Assembly: GCA_903970615.1 (NCBI GenBank)
Contig: CAJCJH010000011.1
Coordinates: 1 to 52,271 of the forward strand
DNA length: 52,271 nucleotides
Direction: 5' to 3'
From: Rhodospirillales bacterium
Lineage (GTDB): Bacteria > Pseudomonadota > Gammaproteobacteria > Nevskiales > Nevskiaceae
Shown: positions 18,127-25,399 of the stretch, in pieces
How positions within the stretch are numbered: the first letter of the stretch is position 1
How the letters are laid out: the number at the start of each line of letters is the position of its first letter
Position numbers and translations under genes: made by a program
Notes under the pieces: model-generated
What the model saw: only the letters and a program-made list of their open reading frames with translations
Databases searched by the model: none
Told to the model about the DNA's origin: nothing

Positions 18127-18161
18127 ACGCGAGGCGGCATCCATTCATTGCCGCCTCGCGT
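18127..18161 (+). terminator. 13-bp hairpin between TonB receptor and globin-like gene
   Basis: A perfect inverted repeat, ACGCGAGGCGGCA and its complement, with a 9-nt loop (18140-18148). No T-run follows (ATTGAATC), so it is not a classical intrinsic terminator. It could be a transcript-stabilising or attenuating stem that separates expression of the receptor from the globin-like gene. Confidence 0.55.
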
Positions 18162-18196
18162 ATTGAATCAGACAACAACTACACCTGGAGATATTC

Positions 18197-18772
18197 ATGA
18201 AAACCCGATTACACCGTTTCAAAATCCCGCAAGTTGCACTATTGGCTGCCGCTGCGTTATCGATAAGTGCAGTCCAGCCTGCTGCCGCCAGCATGTTCGA
18301 TTCCGGCTATGCACAGGAGCCGATCGGCGAGTACAAAGGCCTGTCGCAAGAGACCTTGAAATACCTCGGCGGTCCGCAGGGTCTGGCGCTTACCATCGAT
18401 ATTTTTTACGACACTGTGAAAGGCGATAACCGCATCAATCGTTTGATGGAGGGTGCCAGCGTCGAGCAGATGCGCGCGCAGAAAACCGCAATGGTGCAGA
18501 CCTTGATGGGCACGCCTTCGATCGCGCCCGGTACCCAGCAAACCGGCATCCGCCAATTGACGACAACGCAATACAACGCACTCGCCGAAGATTTGTATCT
18601 CGCAATGGAAACCACCCGCACGCCTTACTCGGTGCAGAATCGCGTGATGAGCAGCCTGAGTGCCTACACGCCAGCGTTCGTATCGGCGTATGTGCTCGGC
18701 CAGCCATCGGTGGATCAAGGTACGCTCAACGACCGGCTCGGCACGGTACAGGTCGGTCAGCCCGGTATCTGA
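18197..18772 (+). CDS. Exported truncated-globin-like protein lacking histidine
   Basis: A 191-residue protein with a signal peptide (VALLAAAALSISAV, cleavage near residues 31-33). The mature part reads like a group 1 truncated globin: YLGGPQGLALTIDIFYDTV matches the A/B helices, RLMEGASVEQMRAQKTAM the E helix, and QLTTTQYNALAEDL the F/G region. However, the residue aligning with the proximal His F8 is a Thr, and the whole mature chain contains neither histidine nor cysteine, so classical haem ligation is impossible. It might bind a ligand other than haem, bind haem without His, or act as a structural partner of the neighbouring TonB receptor. It starts 107 nt after that receptor and ends at a strong terminator. 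Gene confidence is high; fold assignment is moderate. Confidence 0.65.
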   Translation: MKTRLHRFKIPQVALLAAAALSISAVQPAAASMFDSGYAQEPIGEYKGLSQETLKYLGGPQGLALTIDIFYDTVKGDNRINRLMEGASVEQMRAQKTAMVQTLMGTPSIAPGTQQTGIRQLTTTQYNALAEDLYLAMETTRTPYSVQNRVMSSLSAYTPAFVSAYVLGQPSVDQGTLNDRLGTVQVGQPGI

Positions 18773-18797
18773 CCAATCGCCTTCATTCGCGCTGTCA

Positions 18798-18827
18798 CGA
18801 AAACCCCAGCAAATGCTGGGGTTTTCG
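18798..18827. terminator. Bidirectional intrinsic terminator
   Basis: A perfect 14-bp inverted repeat (CGAAAACCCCAGCA with its complement) around a 2-nt AA spacer. It has a GC-rich core flanked by an A-run on one side and a TTTT on the other. It starts 25 nt after the stop of the globin-like gene and is a convincing Rho-independent terminator for that unit. Confidence 0.88.
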
Positions 18828-18966
18828 TTGGCCGATAATTCAAACGGCTATCGATTCGATCGAGCTTTTGCGCGTATCGTAATCAGACGAGATCACCCAC
18901 GGATCAGCGAATGATCAACACTCGATGGTCGATGGACCGAAACGTGATCGTCGCGGTCGAAGCCGT

Positions 18967-20409
18967 ATGAAAACTCGAACCTGTGATGTGGCCATCATCG
19001 GCGCCGGCAGCGCGGGGCTTTCGGCGCGCAGCGCTGCACTCGCCGCCGGTGCAAAAGTCTTGTTGATCGACCACGGACCTGGAGGAACGACTTGCGCGCG
19101 CGTCGGCTGCATGCCGTCGAAGCTGCTGCTGGCCGCCGCACACGCGGCGTATGCGGTACAGAACGCATATCGTTTCGGCGTTGGTGTCGCAGGCGGCATC
19201 GAAGTTGATGGTGCCGCGGTAATGGCTCGCGTACGCCGTGAGCGTGATCGTTTTGTCGCCGCCGTGTTGAAGACGGTTGAATCCTTGGGCAAAGACGAAA
19301 TGCTTCGTGGCAGCGCGCATTTCGATGGACCAACGCAACTCACCGTCGATTGCGAGGATGAGCGCGTTCGCGTCAAAGCACGCAGCATCATCATCGCAAC
19401 CGGCTCGTCATCGCGGTTTGTAAAGGCGCTCGAAAATGTGTCGCAGCGCGTGCTCACCAACGAAACGATTTTCGAGCTGCAAACGCTGCCGCGCTCGCTG
19501 GCGGTACTTGGCGGTGGTCCGCTGGGTCTCGAACTGGCGCAGGGCATGGCGCGGCTCGGTGTGAAAGTAGTGCTGTTCGATCAGGCCGATAAACTTGGCG
19601 GTCTGCGCGATCCGGCCACGCTGGATGCCGCCCGGAAAATTTTCAGCGAAGCGCTCGATCTACGCCTGAAAACCGAAATCCTAAGCGCGTGTGAAATCGA
19701 TTCCGGCGTGCAGCTGAACTGGCGCGATGTGGCCGGCGCTGAGCACGCGGAAAGTTTTGAATATGTGCTCGCCGCTGCTGGGCGTATGCCGAATCTGGCG
19801 AAGCTCGGCCTACAAAACTCCGGCCTTGTGCTCGATCAGCACGGCGTGCCGCGGTTCGATGCTAAGACGCTGCAATGCGGCGACAGCGCGGTGTTCATCG
19901 CCGGCGATGTCGATGCGGATCGGCCGGTGCTGCACGAAGCCTCGAACGAAGGTCGCGTTGCCGGCGCCAATGCCGCGCGCTATCCGAAAGTGGAATCCAG
20001 CCCGCGCATGACCCTGCTGGCGATTACGTTCAGCGATCCGAATATCGCAGCGATCGGCATAAGCTATTCGCAAGCCAAAGCCGCGAATGCGCTGATCGGC
20101 GAGGCCAGCTACGACGACCAGGGCCGCGCGAAAGTTTTTTTGCAGAACTCCGGCTTGATCCGGATTTATGGCGACGAAAACGGCTTGCTGCTCGGCGCGG
20201 AAATGATCGGCCCGGCGGTAGAGCATAGCGCGCATTTACTCGCCTGGTGCGTTCAGCAAAAACTCAAGGCCAGCGAGGTGCTGCGCTTTCCGTTTTACCA
20301 TCCGACCTTCGAGGAAGGGCTGCGCAGCTCGCTGCGCGATCTGTGCAAAAAGTCCGGCAGCCTGCATCGATCCGAACACGATGCGATCGCGTTTGGCCCC
20401 GCCGGCTGA
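18967..20409 (+). CDS. Dihydrolipoamide-dehydrogenase-like pyridine nucleotide-disulfide oxidoreductase
   Basis: A 480-residue flavoprotein. The FAD motif is VAIIGAGSAG near the N-terminus. The redox-active disulfide is TTCARVGCMPSK (Cys43, Cys48), where most lipoamide dehydrogenases have GGTCLNVGC. The NAD(P) motif is AVLGGGPLGLELAQ, the second FAD motif is VFIAGDVDAD, and the C-terminal HPTFEEGLR carries the catalytic His-Glu pair of the partner subunit. No mercury-binding vicinal cysteines are present at the C-terminus, arguing against MerA. It is not beside any 2-oxoacid dehydrogenase gene. Instead it converges, 12 nt apart, on an ergothioneine/transporter operon, so a role in thiol or disulfide reduction is plausible but unproven. 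The ATG at 18967 is chosen over 18925 because it begins directly before the FAD motif. Confidence 0.8.
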   Translation: MKTRTCDVAIIGAGSAGLSARSAALAAGAKVLLIDHGPGGTTCARVGCMPSKLLLAAAHAAYAVQNAYRFGVGVAGGIEVDGAAVMARVRRERDRFVAAVLKTVESLGKDEMLRGSAHFDGPTQLTVDCEDERVRVKARSIIIATGSSSRFVKALENVSQRVLTNETIFELQTLPRSLAVLGGGPLGLELAQGMARLGVKVVLFDQADKLGGLRDPATLDAARKIFSEALDLRLKTEILSACEIDSGVQLNWRDVAGAEHAESFEYVLAAAGRMPNLAKLGLQNSGLVLDQHGVPRFDAKTLQCGDSAVFIAGDVDADRPVLHEASNEGRVAGANAARYPKVESSPRMTLLAITFSDPNIAAIGISYSQAKAANALIGEASYDDQGRAKVFLQNSGLIRIYGDENGLLLGAEMIGPAVEHSAHLLAWCVQQKLKASEVLRFPFYHPTFEEGLRSSLRDLCKKSGSLHRSEHDAIAFGPAG

Positions 20410-20421
20410 TCGTCAAACCCG

Positions 20422-21927
20422 TTAACGAGCGCTGCGCTGATGGCGCGGTACTAGCAGCGCGCTGATCTGCGTAAAACCCGCTTGTACCAGCAGCGCGAGC
20501 ACTGCCGCCGGGATCGCGCCTTCCAGAATCAACTCGATGTTGCCGAGTCGCACGCCGGTCAAAATCGGTTGACCGTAACCGCCGGCGCCGATCAAGGCAC
20601 CTAGCGTTGCGGTGCCGACGTTGATGACTGCGGCGGTGCTGATGCCGGCAAAAATGGTCGCTTGCGCCAAGGGAAGTTCGATGCGCAGCAGGCGCACCTG
20701 CGCAGGCAGACCGAGTGCGCGCGCGGAGTCGCGCAGGTTCGCGTCGATACCGGTCAGTCCAGCGATGGTGTTGCGTACGATCGGCAACAGGCTATAAAAA
20801 AATAGTGCGGCGATTGCTGGCTTGGCGCCGATACCGAGGAAGGGAATCAGGAATACCAGCATCGCCAGCGATGGCACGGTTTGCAGAATCGACGTGAGTG
20901 CCAATATCCATTGGGACATTGCAGGACGACCCGCGGCGAAGATGCCCAGCGGCAGGCCGATCAACAACGCAAGCCCAAGCGAGATGCCGACCAGGTTCAG
21001 ATGTTCCAGCGTGCGTTGGCCGATGCGCAACATCAGCGACACGATTTTCGCGTGCGATTCCACCGGCGCGGCCTGACCCAGAAATTCTGCGGCGACGGCG
21101 CTTTCATCGCGGTGCTGTAATTTCACTTCTGCATTCATGTTGCGCATGTCCTCGACTGAAATGCGCTGACTCAGTTGCCTGATCGTCGCAGCGAGCGCCG
21201 GCTCACGCGCTGCGCTATCGAGCCGATATAACAGCACGGCGTCGTAGCGCGGAAAATATCCGCGGTCGTCGTTGAGTACGCGCAGATGATCTTCCGCGAT
21301 TTCCGCATCGGTGGTGTAAACGTCGATGACATCAACCGCGCGATCGTGTAGCGCGCGATACGCGAGATCGTGATCGAGACCGCGCAGTGCATTCGGCGCC
21401 AGTTCATACGCCGCGCGTAGGCCCGGCCAGCCATCGGCGCGATCGATGAATTCGTTGGAAAGTCCGAAGCGCAATTCCGGATGCGTGCGCAGATCAGATA
21501 GATTCGCCAGCTTCAATCGATCGCCAATTTCGCTGCTGACCGCAAGCGCATAACCATCTTCAAAACCCAGCGGTGCGCTGATGCCGATTCCGATCGTTGC
21601 GAGGCGCTGCCGCAAGACTTCGAGATCAGCGCGCGGCGGCAGATCGTGCAGCAATTCCTGAGTCAGCGTGCCGGTATATTCCGGATAAATATCGATCTGA
21701 TTTTGCAGCAGCGCCTGCCACAAAATCGCAGTGCCGCCGAGCGCGCGCCGATGCTCGATCTTCAAATTCTGTTGCTCGGCTTCGAGCCGGACGATCTCCG
21801 CCAGCACGACCGATTCGGTGAAATTCTTCGAGCCGACGACGAGACCACGTTGCGATATCGAATCCGCACAAGCCATATTGCATACGACGAGGCAGGGCAG
21901 CGCCAGCAGCATTTTCCAGTGGTTCAC
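20422..21927 (-). CDS. ABC transporter substrate-binding/permease fusion (OpuBC/EgtU-like), candidate ergothioneine transporter
   Basis: A 501-residue fusion: signal peptide (to about residue 22), an OpuC-type substrate-binding domain (about 28-290; GSKNFTESVVLAEI, ALGGTAILWQAL, DIYPEYTGTLTQEL, DVIDVYTTDAEI), then an inner-membrane permease domain (about 304-490) with TVPSLAMLVFLIP and the coupling segment DSARALGLP. It starts with GTG overlapping the ATPase stop (GTGA). Known EgtU and Helicobacter ProWX-type fusions place the permease first and the binding domain last; here the order is reversed. Family members carry glycine betaine, choline, carnitine or ergothioneine, all trimethylammonium compounds. 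Being the last gene of an egtB-egtD operon makes ergothioneine or hercynine the best guess. Confidence 0.8.
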   Translation of the reverse strand: MNHWKMLLALPCLVVCNMACADSISQRGLVVGSKNFTESVVLAEIVRLEAEQQNLKIEHRRALGGTAILWQALLQNQIDIYPEYTGTLTQELLHDLPPRADLEVLRQRLATIGIGISAPLGFEDGYALAVSSEIGDRLKLANLSDLRTHPELRFGLSNEFIDRADGWPGLRAAYELAPNALRGLDHDLAYRALHDRAVDVIDVYTTDAEIAEDHLRVLNDDRGYFPRYDAVLLYRLDSAAREPALAATIRQLSQRISVEDMRNMNAEVKLQHRDESAVAAEFLGQAAPVESHAKIVSLMLRIGQRTLEHLNLVGISLGLALLIGLPLGIFAAGRPAMSQWILALTSILQTVPSLAMLVFLIPFLGIGAKPAIAALFFYSLLPIVRNTIAGLTGIDANLRDSARALGLPAQVRLLRIELPLAQATIFAGISTAAVINVGTATLGALIGAGGYGQPILTGVRLGNIELILEGAIPAAVLALLVQAGFTQISALLVPRHQRSAR

Positions 21928-22724
21928 GCGGCGGGTAGCACTCGTTGCGCAGCGACGAAGCGGCTGACGAAATCATCGGCCGGTCGCTTGCGAAAATCCT
22001 GCAGCGTGCCGTCCTGAATGACGCGGCCGCTGCGCATCAGCACCAGTCGCGGCGCCAGAAATGCGGCTTCGGCGAGATCGTGCGTGACGACGATCACCGT
22101 TTTTGCGATTGCGGAAAATATCTTCAGCAGTTCATCCTGCAACTGATGACGAATGATCGGATCGAGCGCGCCCAGCGGCTCGTCGAGCAGCAGCACTGGA
22201 GGGTCGATTATCAGCGCACGCATCAAGGCCACGCGCTGCCGCTGGCCGCCGGAAAGTTCACCGGGATATCGCGCCAGCATCGGTGCATCCAGGTTCACCA
22301 GTTCGGCGAGTTCGCGGATGCGCGCATCGATCGCGGCCTGCGTCCAGCCCAGATAGCGAGGCAGCAACGCAAGATTCGCGGCAGCGCTCAAGTGCGGAAA
22401 CAGCCCGCCGCTCTGGATCACATAACCGCAGGCACGACGAATAGCGACTGCATTGTGCGGCCCGACCACGGCGTTATTGAAAATGATTTCGCCCTGATCT
22501 GGCCATTCGAGGCCGAGCAGTAATCGCAGTAGCGTCGACTTGCCCGAGCCGCTGCTGCCGACTAGAGCGGTGACCGAACCGGCTGCGAAGTCGAGCGTCA
22601 CGGAGTCGACCGCCGCGATATTTCCATATCGGCGCGTAACGTTGTCGAAGCCAAACGAAGCCGCTTCAGTCTCGCTTGATGCAGACGCGGTCGAGATCGA
22701 GTCGCCTGATGGATGCGCGTTCAA
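21924..22724 (-). CDS. ABC transporter ATPase (OpuBA/ProV/EgtV-like)
   Basis: A 266-residue nucleotide-binding subunit: Walker A GSSGSGKST (residues 57-64), Q-loop in YVIQSGGLFP, signature LSGGQ (157-161), Walker B LLLDEP (178-183), and the switch His in VVTHDLAEA. The sequence is typical of quaternary-amine importers (OpuBA/ProV) but lacks the C-terminal CBS domains of ProV. The only usable start is TTG at 22724, 24 nt after egtD and without a clear Shine-Dalgarno, so coupling to egtD translation is likely. It overlaps the fused permease gene by 4 nt. Together they form a complete two-gene importer like EgtV plus EgtU. Confidence 0.88.
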   Translation of the reverse strand: MNAHPSGDSISTASASSETEAASFGFDNVTRRYGNIAAVDSVTLDFAAGSVTALVGSSGSGKSTLLRLLLGLEWPDQGEIIFNNAVVGPHNAVAIRRACGYVIQSGGLFPHLSAAANLALLPRYLGWTQAAIDARIRELAELVNLDAPMLARYPGELSGGQRQRVALMRALIIDPPVLLLDEPLGALDPIIRHQLQDELLKIFSAIAKTVIVVTHDLAEAAFLAPRLVLMRSGRVIQDGTLQDFRKRPADDFVSRFVAAQRVLPAA

Positions 22725-22748
22725 TCGTCTGCAAACGGTTGATGAAGA

Positions 22749-23729
22749 TCAGGCCGCTTTCGCCAAGGTCTTGGTGCGCCCGATCGCGCTCCACCATTGC
22801 ACCGCAAATCGTTGCGCAGCATCGGTCCAGGTTTTGCTGGTGCGGAAGCCGCTGGTTTGCGCAAGATCGGCCAAGCCATCGAGCGTGTATTTGTAGGAAT
22901 TTTCGGTGTGGATAGTTTCTCCGCGCTGCATCGAAAAGCGCTGGCCGAAGATGCTGAATTCGTGCGCCCGTTTTGCCACCAGATGCATTTCGATGCGTCC
23001 GTGATGATGATCGTAGCGCGCCATGTGCTTGAAGGCATTGACCTGGAAATCAGCGCCGAAATCCCGGTTCAATCGTGCCAATAAATTCAGGTTGAACTCA
23101 GCGGTAACACCGGCGGCATCGTCATAAGCGGCTTCGAGTTCGGCGGGATCTTTTTGCAGATCCGCACCGATCAAAAGGCCACCGTCGTTACCGACCAATT
23201 GCCGGATGTTACGCAACAGTTGCGTCGCGGCAGTCGGCTCGAAATTGCCCAGCGTCGAGCCGGGAAAATAAACCGCGGTGAGCCGCGATTCGACCGTTTC
23301 CTGCGGCAACGTCAGGGCTTCGGTGAAATCGGCAACCAGCGGCTCGATCGGAAACCGGGTGTAGTTCTGCGCCAGTTCGCGCGCGGTTTTGTGCAGGTGT
23401 TCTCCGGAGATATCGACCGGCACATACGCGGCGGCGTCGAGTTGATCGAGCAGCAGGCGCGTCTTCACACTGCTGCCACTGCCGAATTCCACCAGCCGCA
23501 CTTTGCTACCGAGAATCTGAGCCATTTCGCCCGCATGTGTTTGCATGATCGCGCGCTCGGTGCGGGTGACGTAATACTCAGGCAGTTCGCAAATCTGGTC
23601 GAACAATTCAGAGCCGCGCGCATCGTAAAAATATTTCGACGGCAGACGTTTCTGCGCTGCTTCCAGACCCCGCAGAATTTCATTGCACTCGGCATCGCGG
23701 AAGCGCCGCGGCGCATCACCCTGATCCAT
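22749..23729 (-). CDS. egtD: L-histidine N(alpha)-methyltransferase EgtD
   Basis: A 326-residue SAM-dependent methyltransferase that trimethylates histidine to hercynine, the first step of ergothioneine synthesis. Diagnostic segments are LPSKYFYDARGSELFDQI and LPEYYVTRTERAI near the N-terminus, LVEFGSGSSVKT (SAM loop), YVPVDIS, AVYFPGSTLGNF and the C-terminal TENSYKYTLDGL. The ATG at 23729 has AGAGGAGA 6-7 nt upstream; a longer frame back to 23888 would overlap egtB and is rejected. It sits 64 nt after egtB in the same operon. Confidence 0.93.
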   Translation of the reverse strand: MDQGDAPRRFRDAECNEILRGLEAAQKRLPSKYFYDARGSELFDQICELPEYYVTRTERAIMQTHAGEMAQILGSKVRLVEFGSGSSVKTRLLLDQLDAAAYVPVDISGEHLHKTARELAQNYTRFPIEPLVADFTEALTLPQETVESRLTAVYFPGSTLGNFEPTAATQLLRNIRQLVGNDGGLLIGADLQKDPAELEAAYDDAAGVTAEFNLNLLARLNRDFGADFQVNAFKHMARYDHHHGRIEMHLVAKRAHEFSIFGQRFSMQRGETIHTENSYKYTLDGLADLAQTSGFRTSKTWTDAAQRFAVQWWSAIGRTKTLAKAA

Positions 23730-23793
23730 CAGTTTTCTCCTCTTGAAACGGTGGCCACGCGAGCAGAGGTGCGCGCATGAGTTTTTGCGCCGA

Positions 23794-25080
23794 TCAGCTA
23801 ACGTCCTGCGCCAGACGAATTCCGGAAAATTGCCAGCGCGCGTCCGGATAAAAAAAATTGCGATAGCTGGCGCGCAAATGATCCGCATGCGAAACGCAAG
23901 AGCCGCCGCGCAACACCATCTGGTTGCTCATGAATTTTCCGTTGTATTCGCCGACTGCGCCCGCTGCGGCGCGAAAGCCCGGATAGGGCAGGTAGGCGCT
24001 GCCGGTCCATTCCCAGACATCGCCAAAAAATTGATGCAGTCGCGGGATGTCTTGCGTCTGTGCATGCGCTGTTGGCTGCAGGAAATCCTCGTCGACAAAA
24101 TTTCCACTCACCGGCAAGTCATTCGCACTGGCTTCCCATTCGACTTCGGTGGGCAATCTCGCGCCGGCCCATCGCGCATAGGCATCGGCTTCGTAAAAAC
24201 TGATATGGGAGACCGGCGCGGAGTCGATCAAGGCCTGCGTGCCGCCGAGTGAGAACGAGGCTTGCAGATCGTCATGCCAGTACAACGGCTGTTGCCAACC
24301 GCGCGACTGCACCTGCGCCCAGCCATCGGACAGCCAGAAGTCGGCGCGACGATAACCGTCATCGCGGATGAATTCGCGGTATTCGGCATTGCTGACCGGC
24401 CGGTCAGCAATGCGATGTGCCTGCAGCAATTGCGTGTGGCGCGGCGTTTCATTGTCGAACGAAAACCCTGCGCCAGCATGGCCGATTTCGATGAGACCTT
24501 CGGCGACTTCATGAAAACGCATCGGCTGAAGCGGCCTGTTCTGCGGTGTTTTCAGATCGGTGCGATAGGCCGGCTGCAAGGGATTCTGGAACAGCAGATG
24601 CTTCACATCGGTCAGCAATAATTCCTGATGCTGACGTTCGTGATGCAGGCCGAGTTCTAGTAGTGCGCGCGCATCGTCGTCGAGTCCGCCAGACAACCAT
24701 TCGCCGAGTGCCGTATCCACCTGCGCGCGATAAGCGAGCACCTCGGATAGCGAAGGCCGCGTCAGCAAACCCCGCGCCGGCCGTGGATGACGCGCGCCCA
24801 GCGATTCGTAATAAGAGTTGAAAAGCAGACCGAATTGCGGGTCGAATTCACGATAGTCGCGGACATATCGGCGCAACAGAAAAGTCTCGAAAAACCAGGT
24901 CGTATGTGCCAGATGCCACTTTACCGGCGAGGCATCCGGCATCGATTGCGCACCGCAATCTTCCGGCGAAAGCGGCTCAGCCAAAGCCTGAGTCAAGCCG
25001 CGCACCTGCATCGTATACGCCGCCAGATCAGGCGCCCGCAGGCTCGAAGAAGGGCTTCGCACCGCGGTGCTGAGCGTCAC
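23794..25080 (-). CDS. egtB: Ergothioneine biosynthesis sulfoxide synthase EgtB
   Basis: A 428-residue non-haem iron enzyme joining hercynine to a cysteine or gamma-glutamylcysteine thiol with O2. The N-terminal DinB-like domain carries iron-ligand histidines: WHLAHTTWFFETF (His59) and HERQHQELLLTD (His147, His151). The C-terminal half is a formylglycine-generating-enzyme-like domain ending in FGDVWEWTGSAYLPYPGF and LRGGSCVSHADHLRASYRN. The GTG start at 25080 has GGAG 7-8 nt upstream. No egtC or egtE is seen nearby, so either cysteine is used directly or the amidohydrolase and C-S lyase lie elsewhere. It is the first gene of a four-gene operon with egtD and an ABC transporter. Confidence 0.92.
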   Translation of the reverse strand: MTLSTAVRSPSSSLRAPDLAAYTMQVRGLTQALAEPLSPEDCGAQSMPDASPVKWHLAHTTWFFETFLLRRYVRDYREFDPQFGLLFNSYYESLGARHPRPARGLLTRPSLSEVLAYRAQVDTALGEWLSGGLDDDARALLELGLHHERQHQELLLTDVKHLLFQNPLQPAYRTDLKTPQNRPLQPMRFHEVAEGLIEIGHAGAGFSFDNETPRHTQLLQAHRIADRPVSNAEYREFIRDDGYRRADFWLSDGWAQVQSRGWQQPLYWHDDLQASFSLGGTQALIDSAPVSHISFYEADAYARWAGARLPTEVEWEASANDLPVSGNFVDEDFLQPTAHAQTQDIPRLHQFFGDVWEWTGSAYLPYPGFRAAAGAVGEYNGKFMSNQMVLRGGSCVSHADHLRASYRNFFYPDARWQFSGIRLAQDVS

Positions 25081-25399
25081 GTTGACTCCAGGTTATTGAT
25101 GCCGCTGCGACGATCGTACCGTCGCGGAATAAGCTTATGACCTTGCCGCATGTTTAGTGTTCCACAGCTTCGAGTGACGCGCGCGGTTCGGCTTCGAACT
25201 CATGTACGGATGAGCATGAAATCGGGACGCTGCGAGAGGCTGGATTTTGTTGCTGTGCTGAATGGCCATGAATTGCTTCCGGTCAATTTGATCGCGCGAA
25301 TTGTCGGCGGATGGTTTGAGTCTCGGCTCCAGACTCAGCATGGAATAGGGTTTTAACAAACGCAGGCTCACGGTAGATGCAGGCTCCCAATCCGAGCCG
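25081..25399. other. Intergenic region between egtB and prpR
   Basis: About 320 nt between the start of the ergothioneine operon and the 3' end of prpR. It must hold the egtB promoter on the minus strand. Short frames on both strands lack ribosome-binding sites and family resemblance. I see no strong hairpin, repeat or RNA element here. Confidence 0.5.

Noticed and set aside
18197-18772. Functional oxygen-binding truncated haemoglobin
   Set aside because: No histidine exists in the mature protein, so classical haem coordination cannot occur.
18967-20409. Mercuric reductase
   Set aside because: The redox motif and lack of C-terminal vicinal cysteines or an N-terminal metal-binding domain argue against MerA.
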